Of a DNA stretch of 64,000 bases, positions 17,094 through 26,170 are shown piece after piece; within the stretch, counting starts at the first letter, position 1, and the number at the start of each line of letters is the position of its first letter. A model generated the notes under the pieces. That model saw nothing but the letters and a program-made list of their open reading frames with translations. It did not search any database and was not told where the DNA came from. The translations under genes and the position numbers were made by a program. This DNA comes from Pseudomonas atagonensis (GTDB lineage Bacteria > Pseudomonadota > Gammaproteobacteria > Pseudomonadales > Pseudomonadaceae): positions 116,364-180,363 of the forward strand of contig NZ_VXCA01000035.1 of assembly GCF_011369485.1 (NCBI RefSeq). Reading direction: 5' to 3'.

Positions 17094-18797
17094 CTACATG
17101 GACTGCACGGTAAATTTGATCGCGCAACCGAGGTCGTTACTAGTGGCCGTTATTGGCGCCCCTGACTGTGAGGACAAAATATATCCAGTAAACCCTGAAG
17201 TTCCGGCTTTGTGACTGATGACATCCCTCACATCCTCCCGCACTCCACCGGTAAAGGCGAAACCCACCACGGCACCGTCGCTTCCCGTAAAGCGAATGAG
17301 TTTTGGCGTTGTCTTGGTATGTGGATCAAACAACCAACCATTAACTCGTACATAGCTTTCAACCCCCGGCAGAGGCAGCACTCTCTCGAGTGATCCGAGG
17401 CAAGCGGGCTGTTGACCAGCATCGTATCGATTACCGATCTCTTTCTTCAATCCCTTGTACGGATAGGTATTAAATATCGAATAATTACTATCAATCGCAC
17501 GTTTGGTGATATCGAGAACATAGGAAGGATCAGGAAATACATTCCTAATATATTCAACATCATCAATATCAAGAGCTGATGCCAATGCCGCTATTTCTCT
17601 AGTATTGATCACTTCCCGAGCTGATTTCAGCGCATCCAACTGAAAAACCAACATGCATGACATAAATACTACTACGACAACTGGAGCAACCTTACCTAAA
17701 AACGCCAAATATCGTTCGTGCCAAACAACTATAAAAAGAGCAACCCATGCCATATTCGAAGGAGTCGTATACCTGGAGGATAGGGCTTGATCCATGCCAA
17801 AAATCAGCCGGCTTCCTCCGGCGCCGAAGGCAGTACCACCAATGTAAACAATAAAAAAAATCAGCGCTACGATGAAAGGATTTTTGTTGGCCTTCTTAAA
17901 TTGCACCCAAGCTATAGTGGCAGTAGCCCCTGTCAAAATCATCCCGGATAGAAGCGCTAATAACTTACCCGCCTCCCCTTGGCCGAAAATATAAAATGCC
18001 GCTCCTCCCAAATAAAGCATTGTGTAGTGCAGCAAATCCCAAGGATGGTTTTTCAAGGTATCAAGAAGATGCCCGTGATGTTCCGGGGCATGATAGTCAT
18101 AAAAGTAAGCCACGACCATAATCGCGCCAAGCGCCGATATGAAACCGGTTCGTCTAATACCACAACCAAGGATAATGGAGTAAAGGATCATCAAAGGGAG
18201 AATCAACACTCCATTTGCTAACGCCCAAACTGAAGCACCGCCAAGCAAGCTAGCAATTACAAAATCACGCCGACTGCCACTTTCAACACTTTTAGCAAGC
18301 CAAAACAAAGCACAAAGAGGTAGTAGTTGCGCTAAAAAGAAATGACACTGGAACGCCCACTCCAAATTACCTTCTTGAGACCAAAGGAAGAGGAAGGCCG
18401 TAGCCAACATCAACAACAGAACTCTTCCATCTTGTAGAGACTTCCTTTGCCCCCCGTACAATTTATTTACAAACGAAAAAAACGTAATAACTGAGCAAAC
18501 CACCAGGACGTAATTAGTTACAACTAGGAAAACACCAATCCCACCAAATAACTTTATATCAAGCCAAAAAAACAATCGTGAAAGGAGGATTCTATGTTCA
18601 TTGTGTTGCGCCCACCATGCAGCATACTGTCCGTCATCAACATCCAATACAAATCCGATAGCTCCATTCCACATATCGGCATTCGGCACAGGCGAGTAAT
18701 TGATTACCGCACCGGCTATAGCAAGGACAACAATTGCAGCGCAAATCAAGCCAGCCAGAGCGAGCAATACACCACCTATACTTCTCAATCCGCCCAT
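17094..18797 (-). CDS. Polytopic GT-C-like membrane protein (candidate arabinosyltransferase)
   Basis: A 567-residue inner-membrane protein: about ten hydrophobic helices in residues 1-400, then a soluble, probably periplasmic, C-terminal domain. The first outside loop carries acidic and basic residues in the pattern PNADMWNG ... QHNEHRILLSRLFFWLD, as expected for a GT-C transferase using a polyprenyl-phosphate sugar. The C-terminal domain begins YVRVNGWLFDP and resembles the tail of the next upstream gene product. It lies downstream of the DprE1/DprE2-like genes, so a lipid-linked pentose is a plausible donor. No family name can be given with certainty. Confidence 0.6.
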   Translation of the reverse strand: MGGLRSIGGVLLALAGLICAAIVVLAIAGAVINYSPVPNADMWNGAIGFVLDVDDGQYAAWWAQHNEHRILLSRLFFWLDIKLFGGIGVFLVVTNYVLVVCSVITFFSFVNKLYGGQRKSLQDGRVLLLMLATAFLFLWSQEGNLEWAFQCHFFLAQLLPLCALFWLAKSVESGSRRDFVIASLLGGASVWALANGVLILPLMILYSIILGCGIRRTGFISALGAIMVVAYFYDYHAPEHHGHLLDTLKNHPWDLLHYTMLYLGGAAFYIFGQGEAGKLLALLSGMILTGATATIAWVQFKKANKNPFIVALIFFIVYIGGTAFGAGGSRLIFGMDQALSSRYTTPSNMAWVALFIVVWHERYLAFLGKVAPVVVVVFMSCMLVFQLDALKSAREVINTREIAALASALDIDDVEYIRNVFPDPSYVLDITKRAIDSNYSIFNTYPYKGLKKEIGNRYDAGQQPACLGSLERVLPLPGVESYVRVNGWLFDPHTKTTPKLIRFTGSDGAVVGFAFTGGVREDVRDVISHKAGTSGFTGYILSSQSGAPITATSNDLGCAIKFTVQSM

Positions 18798-18891
18798 TAA
18801 GCCCCCTCCATTGAATTAAGTGATAGACGCCTGCTTAACCTGGCGTCAACCTCATTGATTTTCACTGAATCTAAATCATGCAACCGCGACA

Positions 18892-21213
18892 TTAGTTGCC
18901 ACCCGCCAGATGCCCTCTAATCTCCAAGTTTGAACAACGCACCAGCTTCCCAGTATATTCATATGCTATAGACAAACGATAGTTACCCGCCAGCCCAGAA
19001 ACATCAGCAATCGTGCTATATCCTGCGTTCTCAAGTTTTTTACTCGCCAAATATTCGCCGACATCCCGTCTGTAAACCCGCTTCGCAGGCAGCAGTAAAT
19101 CCTTCCCGCCGTCATCGGTTAATACTACGAAAACCTCATCTGCTAACAATCCGTTCGTAATGGAAGGCGTTATCCAGCCGTCTACACGCAACACAGTGCT
19201 AGCACTGAAGAATCCTCCAAGTGAGGTGCCGTTAGCACTTTCGATGCTTCCTTCGCACGTTTCTTGCGAGGTAAATTCTTTCTTTCTGACTGAGGGATCG
19301 ACAAAATTGAACGCGGTTTCAACCTCAGTGCTTTTCGGCATACTCAATTCTGACAACTCAAGCAAATAGGAGTCCTCCCACTGCCTGGAGTGAGAGGACT
19401 CCACCGTAATACCTATTACCTCTTTGTCACCCAGATACTTAGTACCATTGTACAAAAGCCCAAAATCCAAACTATTCTGAATCAATGGTGATAAAACAAA
19501 TCCAGATCTAGCCATACTGGATATCAACCTAAAGCGCTTTGTCTCTCCCCCTCTCAACTCAACAATAACTGCTAGCTCATCCGGCTTGAATAACAAATCG
19601 ACCACGCGCCCAAAAAAGGTCTTATTGATATATATCTTCGCAAACAACAACTTATTATTAGCGCTAATAGAAACTTTCCTTCCAACCTTCTCCCTACTAC
19701 TTCTTAAGTCGACCTCATTAAAACCAGAATCATCTTGTTTTTTCTGAAGAAGAAGGAATTTATTCTCATAAGCCTCAGGTTGATATTTCGACAAGAGCAC
19801 GGGCCAACTCACACCATCCTCTAAAGATGGAAGTCGCCCATCAATTGGCTCAACATTAAAAAATATATTCTCAGGCGCATTAGCACCAATTAAATGAGCC
19901 TTGTTTATTTCAGCCAAAGTTTCATTATACGCAGCGTAACTTTGGAAAACTGGTCGAGGATTCCACCGCGCACCTGAGGACAATAGATTAACTTGATTAA
20001 AAGAATAAATATCCGCCGACCCTTTAACATCTGGCAATTTAAAGTGCCGATTGATTTTTACAAGACTTTCTTCATACTTTCGATTCAACCCGCCCACTTG
20101 AAAGAGGCGTAAGTTCAAACCCTCCCAATCACGTTTATAATTGCTAACCAGGTTCGTCGGCAGCGTTCCGACACTCGATGTTCGGCCACCGATATCCACC
20201 TGCACCCAAACAAAAACAGAGAGCACAAACGCAACAATAAAATATCTCGAACACCTGACGACCATCATCAACATGGCAACGGCTAAAATAAAGTCGCCCG
20301 ACACATACTCATGACCATGTCGAACGAATCCGGCCTTGAATACCAAAAATGAAACAAGAGCTAGCAAACCAAACAAGTTAAACTTAGTTAAAAACTCCAG
20401 CCCCACAATCTTCCATACAGCAAAAACGAGCACCAAAACAGCAAGCACGAAGGAAAATACACTTAAACCATCACCACGCGTACTCATCGCCTCAGTATAA
20501 GTAGCTACGACTGGAATCATCGAAACAAAATAATCTGACAGACTCAGAAGTGGCTGTCCCGACAGCCCCCAAAAAAACAATACTCCGCAAGCTGGAAACA
20601 CGAGGGAAATCAACGCATGCATCCATTGTCGCAAATACAAAGCTTGGAAGGTTATTGAACCAACAACAACGACACAGAAGATTATAAAAGTCCCTTTAAT
20701 AAGGGGAAGCAAACCCAAAGAAAACATTAAAACAGAAAAAGCAAAAAACTCGATTAGCCACCCTGTTTTCTTGGGAAGATTCAACAAACAATAAATGCCG
20801 ACGGCCACCCCATAGAAAAAAATCAGGGCATCCCAAGTAAAGAAACCTGCGGAAATTGCCATTATCAGCGGCAACTTCCACCACACCGGACGCTCAAAGG
20901 TCAACAACAAAAGAACGAGTCCGAAGCACAGCCCAAGAAATCCACTACCCCAGAGCATTTTCGTATCAGTTGACGGGTGATACATCTCAGTACTGATTGA
21001 AGAATAGGGACCATAGGTGAATATTAAGTCACTCCCAAAATGCAGTTTATTTTCAACTGCCTGATTCATACCTATATACCAAGACGGGTCCAACCCCTCA
21101 ATCGGCATCAATGGTAGAAAAGGAACAAAAACGCAGATGCATGCAACAAAAAGAACAAATGACACTATAAAATTAATTATGAAATCAAGTCGCTTCTTAG
21201 ATAGAGTTACCAT
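18892..21213 (-). CDS. Polytopic GT-C-like membrane protein, large
   Basis: A 773-residue protein with about eleven N-terminal membrane helices (residues 10-345), then about 430 residues of soluble, probably periplasmic, sequence. The first loop EGLDPSWYIGMNQAV...GSDLIFTYGPYS has the aspartate and aromatic pattern of GT-C fold glycosyltransferases. The C-terminal part (about 650-773) contains LRVDGWITPS and RRDVGEYL, similar to the end of the 567-residue neighbour. It starts 18 nt after the DprE2-like gene. Base composition is clearly AT-richer than the flanking housekeeping genes. I infer a transferase or polymerase using a polyprenyl-phosphate sugar; the specificity is unknown. Confidence 0.55.
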   Translation of the reverse strand: MVTLSKKRLDFIINFIVSFVLFVACICVFVPFLPLMPIEGLDPSWYIGMNQAVENKLHFGSDLIFTYGPYSSISTEMYHPSTDTKMLWGSGFLGLCFGLVLLLLTFERPVWWKLPLIMAISAGFFTWDALIFFYGVAVGIYCLLNLPKKTGWLIEFFAFSVLMFSLGLLPLIKGTFIIFCVVVVGSITFQALYLRQWMHALISLVFPACGVLFFWGLSGQPLLSLSDYFVSMIPVVATYTEAMSTRGDGLSVFSFVLAVLVLVFAVWKIVGLEFLTKFNLFGLLALVSFLVFKAGFVRHGHEYVSGDFILAVAMLMMVVRCSRYFIVAFVLSVFVWVQVDIGGRTSSVGTLPTNLVSNYKRDWEGLNLRLFQVGGLNRKYEESLVKINRHFKLPDVKGSADIYSFNQVNLLSSGARWNPRPVFQSYAAYNETLAEINKAHLIGANAPENIFFNVEPIDGRLPSLEDGVSWPVLLSKYQPEAYENKFLLLQKKQDDSGFNEVDLRSSREKVGRKVSISANNKLLFAKIYINKTFFGRVVDLLFKPDELAVIVELRGGETKRFRLISSMARSGFVLSPLIQNSLDFGLLYNGTKYLGDKEVIGITVESSHSRQWEDSYLLELSELSMPKSTEVETAFNFVDPSVRKKEFTSQETCEGSIESANGTSLGGFFSASTVLRVDGWITPSITNGLLADEVFVVLTDDGGKDLLLPAKRVYRRDVGEYLASKKLENAGYSTIADVSGLAGNYRLSIAYEYTGKLVRCSNLEIRGHLAGGN

Positions 21214-21231
21214 AAATGAAACTTAACCCGC

Positions 21232-21978
21232 TCAAATGTCCATTTTATTAAATATAAAGCGCGGAAGATTTCTTATCACAAACATAATCAGCGCCCATTT
21301 GCGTGGAGCATATAAAACCGGGGATCCAACCTTTATTGCTGAAACAATTTCGTGAGCGACATCACTGACACTTGCCAGCTTCGCGCCCTGCAACTTTAAA
21401 TGAGCCGTCATAGGAGTATCAGTTGGACCAGGTTTTACCAATACGATCTTCACATCTGTGGCCGCGAAGCGATGTTGCAATCCCTCAACATAACGTGTGA
21501 CCAATCCCTTAGCCGCCCCGTAGACGTAATTAGACTTCCGCCCCCTATCCCCCGCCACGGAGCCGATAATCGCCAACGTGCCTTTGCCGACCATTGCAAA
21601 CTGGGTAGCGAATGCTTCAGCAAACATCACAGGAGAAATGGCATTAAGTTCCAGAGCTTCCCGCCCGACGTTTAAATCTTGCTGACAGGCATGCTGATCC
21701 GGTAGCGAACCGTGAGCGATCAGGACAACGTCCGGGCACCGCGAGTTACTTACTTCCTCAACGAAGGCGCTAATTGCACGAGCGTCAAGAAACTCAACTG
21801 TGCGGATGGAAATCAATGAAGCTGGTGAGCGAACTCGCAGGTCAGCAGCAATGGGCTCCGCTTTCGCAGCGTCTCTGACGACAAGTACGAGTTCCGATGC
21901 AGCTTCAGCCACCCATAGGCGTGCACAATGCTCAGCGATCGAAGACGTTGCGCCGACAATTACAATTTTTCTGCTCAA
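21232..21978 (-). CDS. DprE2-like SDR (polyprenyl-P-keto-pentose reductase)
   Basis: A 248-residue short-chain dehydrogenase. It has the cofactor motif VGATSSIAEHCA (residues 8-19), the catalytic SVAGDRGRKSNYVYGAAKG block and the downstream VKPGPTDTPMTAHL, which together resemble DprE2. In mycobacteria DprE2 reduces decaprenyl-phosphoryl-2-keto-ribose to the arabinose epimer with NADH. The gene begins 1 nt after the DprE1-like stop, so the two subunits of the epimerase are probably made together. The C terminus ends with a hydrophobic and basic stretch (MFVIRNLPRFIFNKMDI), perhaps a membrane contact. Confidence 0.83.
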   Translation of the reverse strand: MSRKIVIVGATSSIAEHCARLWVAEAASELVLVVRDAAKAEPIAADLRVRSPASLISIRTVEFLDARAISAFVEEVSNSRCPDVVLIAHGSLPDQHACQQDLNVGREALELNAISPVMFAEAFATQFAMVGKGTLAIIGSVAGDRGRKSNYVYGAAKGLVTRYVEGLQHRFAATDVKIVLVKPGPTDTPMTAHLKLQGAKLASVSDVAHEIVSAIKVGSPVLYAPRKWALIMFVIRNLPRFIFNKMDI

Positions 21979-21979
21979 G

Positions 21980-23272
21980 CTAGTACCCCATTAGACGACG
22001 TGACATCGACGAGCTGATGCCCGGGTCACGATAATTCAAAAATTCGTTCAGTCGCGAATAGCCCGACTCAAATAATTTGCGTGGCATGCGTGCATCTTTA
22101 GCCATATATATACGACCACCGGCCTCGCTGACGATGGCATCCAGGCGCAAAAACAGCGAGTGGCTGTGTGCGCCTCGGTTTGGAAAGTCCAGCGCCAGAG
22201 TCACACCAGGTTGAGGGAAGCTCATCATCCCTACAGGGACACGATTGCCAAAGGTCTTCAGAACAGCAAGAAATGAGCCATCTCCTGATCTTGCGATCTC
22301 TTTCAACATGGCATCAACAGCGTCTTGCCCTGCTGCACGCGCTACGACACTTTGGTACTGATAAAAACCACGAGGGCCGTAAATCCGGTTCCACTCAAGT
22401 ACATTATCGAGTGGATAGAAAAACGGTTCGTAATGCGCGACGGATTTTCCGCGCTTCAGAGCCTGCAACTGATAATAAGCAAGGTTGAACGGTTTCAATG
22501 ACAACCGATTCACCAGGGAAATCGGCGGCACGAACGGTACTGTAACGCTCGAGGATTTCGACCCGGGGCCTTGCGCGATATCAACGTGGTTACCGCGCAT
22601 GAATATGCCCCGTGCACTGGTGCGGGAGACGCAATCGATCCAGGAGACAGTGTGTTCCCAGCTTGCTTCCGAACCATCAGCAAGCTCGAAGAATTCATTG
22701 AGGCCAGCATAAGGGGTATTTTCTGTTTCCAACCATGGCCCACCAATGCGCCGCAACTGGAGTCGAGCCTGTGTGATTACACCGGTAAGCCCCATACCAC
22801 CTACAGTGGCAGCGAACCAGTCAGACCGCTCGAACGGACCGCACTCAATCACCTCACCATCCGTGCGAAGCAGTTGGAGCGCCAACACATGATCACCAAA
22901 AGAGCCCATCACGTGGTGGTTTTTGCCGTGCACGTCATTAGCAATTGCTCCCCCAACACTGATCAGTTGGGTGCCAGGTGTTACCGGCAACATCCAGCCC
23001 CGAGGCACAAAAGTGCGCTGGATATCTCGCAATAAAATCCCTGCTTCACACTCAAGTACGCCGGTTTCGTCATCAAAGGCAATTAGATGATCGCGCCCAC
23101 TGGTCGTCCATAGAACGCCGTCAGGATTCAGGCAGACATCGCCATAACTTCGACCGTTGCCGTAAGCCAATCCCTTTTGTCCAGACTCTAGAGTCAGCCG
23201 TGCCTTATGAGAGAGAGGCTGAACCAAATGCGGTAGCTCACTGAGCCGACCCCATGAACCGACACAAGTCAT
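21980..23272 (-). CDS. DprE1-like FAD oxidoreductase
   Basis: A 430-residue VAO-type flavoprotein like decaprenyl-phosphoryl-beta-D-ribose 2-oxidase. FAD-binding segments are YGNGRSYGDVCLN (38-50) and VTPGTQLISVGGAIANDVHG (97-116); the HGKNHH motif (115-120), with the mycobacterial flavin-site His, is intact, as is the Lys in YMAKDAR (392). At the position of the benzothiazinone-reactive Cys387 of M. tuberculosis this protein has Ala360. The start overlaps the UbiA stop as ATGA. The predicted reaction is oxidation of the ribose 2-OH of a polyprenyl-phosphoryl ribose. Confidence 0.87.
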   Translation of the reverse strand: MTCVGSWGRLSELPHLVQPLSHKARLTLESGQKGLAYGNGRSYGDVCLNPDGVLWTTSGRDHLIAFDDETGVLECEAGILLRDIQRTFVPRGWMLPVTPGTQLISVGGAIANDVHGKNHHVMGSFGDHVLALQLLRTDGEVIECGPFERSDWFAATVGGMGLTGVITQARLQLRRIGGPWLETENTPYAGLNEFFELADGSEASWEHTVSWIDCVSRTSARGIFMRGNHVDIAQGPGSKSSSVTVPFVPPISLVNRLSLKPFNLAYYQLQALKRGKSVAHYEPFFYPLDNVLEWNRIYGPRGFYQYQSVVARAAGQDAVDAMLKEIARSGDGSFLAVLKTFGNRVPVGMMSFPQPGVTLALDFPNRGAHSHSLFLRLDAIVSEAGGRIYMAKDARMPRKLFESGYSRLNEFLNYRDPGISSSMSRRLMGY

Positions 23273-24711
23273 ACCCAGCCGCCCGCGCCGATAGCGATAA
23301 ACATCGCAAAGACGACACCCGCCAATAGACTTGCCTTATCTTTTACGGCAAAGACCAAAGGGTCGTCATGCATTTCCCCGCGATGCGCGCGCAACCACAC
23401 CCAACTGATCCAGAACAGCATGACGGGGACATTCCCCCAGACCCACTCGGGATGTTGATAAAGGCGCAGAACATCAACGCTGTTCAGGTACAGCGCCAGC
23501 ACCAGCACCGAAGAGAAGCCGGATGCTACCCCCAGCATCTGAATCAAAGGCGCATCATCAGTGAAATAGCCGCGACCGTGCGCCTTGTGCTTGCCGTGCA
23601 ATAACTGCATCTGCAGCTCCGCAAAGCGCTTGACGAACGCCAGTGACAAGAAGAGAAAAACCGAAAAAGCGAGCAACCAGAACGACAAAACCATACCCAC
23701 CGCAGCAGCGCCCGCAACGATTCGTAAGGTGTAAAGAATAGCGAGGGTCAGGCAGTCAATGAGGACGAGTTGCTTGAGTTTGAAAGAGTAAACACACGTA
23801 AGGACAAAGTAGACGCTTAGCCACGCCAAAAAGCCTGGACCGACTTGGGCTGCGATCAAAAGGCTGACTACCAATAAGACCGGCCCCAGCAGCACCCCCT
23901 TCCATGCAGGTACAAGCCCTGCCGCGAAAGGACGCTTGCTTTTGCGTGGATGCTGGCGATCACTTTCCAAATCTAGAAGATCGTTCGCTATATACACCGA
24001 AGATGCGCAGAGGCTGAACGCGACAAAAGCAAGGAGTAATGCTAACCATGAGCCACTTTCGGCAACACCATGCGCTGCAAACAGCGGAACGGCGAGCAGA
24101 CCGTTTTTCAGCCATTGATGTACACGAAGCAACTTGCTCCACGTTGTTGCCCCCGAACTCATACCCGCGAAAACCTGCTCCACTTCGGCACAAGCGCTGG
24201 CATCGGCCTGGAGTGCTGTTGACGCATTGACAACAATTGCTCGACGCGCATGCTCCCAAACTTTCAGGTCGGCAGCGGAATTTCCCGCATAGTCAAAACC
24301 TTGCTCACCAAAGCGCGCAATCAATGCCTTGGCCTTATTTGAGCCAGCAAGATTCACCAGCCCGTCACTGGCGAGCACTTCATCAAAAAATCCGAGGTGC
24401 TGAGCGATCGGATTGGCAATAGATCGATCAGAAGCAGTGCAAAGAATCAGACGACGACCGGACGCATGCTGTTCACGCAGCCACGCAACGAAGTCAAGAT
24501 TATAAGGCAACGAAGAGGGATCGAATTCCGTCCGTTCGGCAATCTGCTTCTTCATTTCCGCTTTGCCTTTCGCTAGCCAGAAAGGCAATCGGAAAAGCGA
24601 CAGCGGAGCGGCTTTGACTAATCCGAGAACACTCTCGTGAAGCATGTCAGAGTGTATAAGTGTTCCATCAAGATCAATACAAAGCGGGACCGAACTTACG
24701 TTATTATTCAT
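23269..24711 (-). CDS. HAD phosphatase-UbiA prenyltransferase fusion (DPPR synthase-like)
   Basis: A 480-residue two-domain protein. Residues 1-185 are a HAD domain with DLDGT (nucleophile Asp13, Asp15), the Ser/Thr motif ILCTASD and a late Gly-Asn-Asp-like YAGNSAADLK. Residues 190-480 are a polytopic UbiA transferase with RVHQWLKN (196-203), the Mg site NDLLDLESD (243-251) and a second YSFKLK loop. This UbiA branch resembles Rv3806c, which joins PRPP to decaprenyl phosphate; the HAD part would then remove the 5-phosphate. It starts a three-gene coupled set with the DprE1- and DprE2-like genes, and is preceded by a 289-bp AT-rich gap that may hold a promoter. Confidence 0.85.
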   Translation of the reverse strand: MNNNVSSVPLCIDLDGTLIHSDMLHESVLGLVKAAPLSLFRLPFWLAKGKAEMKKQIAERTEFDPSSLPYNLDFVAWLREQHASGRRLILCTASDRSIANPIAQHLGFFDEVLASDGLVNLAGSNKAKALIARFGEQGFDYAGNSAADLKVWEHARRAIVVNASTALQADASACAEVEQVFAGMSSGATTWSKLLRVHQWLKNGLLAVPLFAAHGVAESGSWLALLLAFVAFSLCASSVYIANDLLDLESDRQHPRKSKRPFAAGLVPAWKGVLLGPVLLVVSLLIAAQVGPGFLAWLSVYFVLTCVYSFKLKQLVLIDCLTLAILYTLRIVAGAAAVGMVLSFWLLAFSVFLFLSLAFVKRFAELQMQLLHGKHKAHGRGYFTDDAPLIQMLGVASGFSSVLVLALYLNSVDVLRLYQHPEWVWGNVPVMLFWISWVWLRAHRGEMHDDPLVFAVKDKASLLAGVVFAMFIAIGAGGWV

Positions 24712-25000
24712 AGTTTCTACTGCGCAACTATCATCAAAAGTACGAAATTAAGTCTATCACCTACTCAAACATGGAATATGATAGATACAAAAAACAGTTC
24801 CAGCATAATCACGCGCCGGGATCAGCCTGTAAACAGCAGCACACTTCCCATGCTTCCGGCACAATAATTTTTCTCCACCTGACAACGTCCCATCCAAAAA
24901 AACACTTAAAAAATCCAAATATCATGAAGCAACGATCGGTAGCGCATACAACCAAAAATCTGAACTCATACAAAACATTCATATTCCCAAACGCACAAAC
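24712..25000. other. AT-rich gap before the arabinose module
   Basis: 289 bp with no supported gene, markedly AT-rich, with several A/T runs. It separates the methyltransferase gene from the HAD-UbiA gene and is one of the longer gaps in the cluster. An internal promoter for the downstream module is possible, but I see no clear -35/-10 pair at normal spacing. Confidence 0.4.
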
Positions 25001-26098
25001 TTAACGATTTGAAAATTTCCTTTGTATAGCTCTCAACGGTGCAGTTAAACGCCAAGATCGAGAGTGTTCGTAAGCGGTATTTTTGAGCTTGGCCATGCTC
25101 AATTCGCTCTTTAACTTTGCTAAATCGTCTTGAGCTTCCGCTAGTTCCTGCTGTAATATATTTAGATCTTCCTGACACTCCCCTAGCGCTGAAGCCAATT
25201 GTATTTCGCGTGAAAGAGAGCCACCCTCAAAAACACCCTTAGGGGCCACACATGACTTAAGAGATGAAAATATTTCTGGGTAGTCAACAGCGACCCGCAC
25301 AGACTGCTGCATTTTCTTCCAACTCTCTTTAATCACTGAGACGTCAGAAGATGGGCGAACAAAAACGATAAACTCCAGCGAGTAATGCGGTGTATCTGTA
25401 AATTCAACACATTCAAGATTAAGAAGTCCATACTCAGCCGCCTCGAGCATCAAGGTAGCAAAACTATAGGGAGTAAAAACCCAGCAATGCACATCATGGT
25501 AGTTTTGCGAAGAAAGTGCATCTTCCACTAAACTCATCGCCATTTCATAGGAGTGAAGAGGCTCAAGTTTTTTTGAATCCAATGGCTTATCCCAAGCCTC
25601 TGCGACAGCAACTTTTTTTACATACGTCATATGATCAAAAATATTAGCAGGCAACGGTCGGCGAGTACGTCGGGCATATGGATCAATTAAATCTTGCAAC
25701 GCAGTCTCACGGCGAGCAAAGTCAAATGTGTAGCGCTTATCAGGCACTACCAGACGAATCTGGCCATCGGAATTGAGTACAGCCTGCAGTTCCTTAAACC
25801 AAGTAATCAAATCAGGCACATGCTCAATAACATGAGAGGCAATTACGTAGTCGACCTGACGCCCTGCGCACTTGACCAGCGAGTTGTCTCCCCAAACCGC
25901 ATCAACTTCAACAATATCTTTCACGTCAAAGCCGTGACCAACCCTGTACTTCTCACGCAAAGTATCCGTATCAGCGTGGTCGACATAAATCACGTCTGTC
26001 TCTGACTTGAGAAAGAACGGACGATAGAGAGGCCCGATCTCAAGAACCGAAGCTTCTGGTGCTGGGATACCAGCGCGAACACTATCTCTCATGCTCAT
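25001..26098 (-). CDS. Methyltransferase with C-terminal coiled coil
   Basis: A 365-residue protein. Residues 15-130 form a class I SAM domain: VLEIGPLYRPFF, VIYVDHADTD, IASHVIEHVPD and LNSDGQIRLVVPDKR. Residues about 295-345 are heptad-rich and charged, a probable coiled coil. The end has SWRLTAPLR (348-356) followed by basic residues. WbdD-type O-antigen terminators also join a methyltransferase to a coiled-coil ruler and membrane anchor; this protein has no visible kinase domain, so it may be only a distant analogue. AAGGAG precedes the ATG by about 8 nt. AT-richer than host genes. Confidence 0.8.
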   Translation of the reverse strand: MSMRDSVRAGIPAPEASVLEIGPLYRPFFLKSETDVIYVDHADTDTLREKYRVGHGFDVKDIVEVDAVWGDNSLVKCAGRQVDYVIASHVIEHVPDLITWFKELQAVLNSDGQIRLVVPDKRYTFDFARRETALQDLIDPYARRTRRPLPANIFDHMTYVKKVAVAEAWDKPLDSKKLEPLHSYEMAMSLVEDALSSQNYHDVHCWVFTPYSFATLMLEAAEYGLLNLECVEFTDTPHYSLEFIVFVRPSSDVSVIKESWKKMQQSVRVAVDYPEIFSSLKSCVAPKGVFEGGSLSREIQLASALGECQEDLNILQQELAEAQDDLAKLKSELSMAKLKNTAYEHSRSWRLTAPLRAIQRKFSNR

Positions 26099-26170
26099 AA
26101 CTGCCTCTCCTTAAACATTCGGTTCATCTCAATCATAATCTCAATGATTGCACGCCGACCTTTTATTGAT

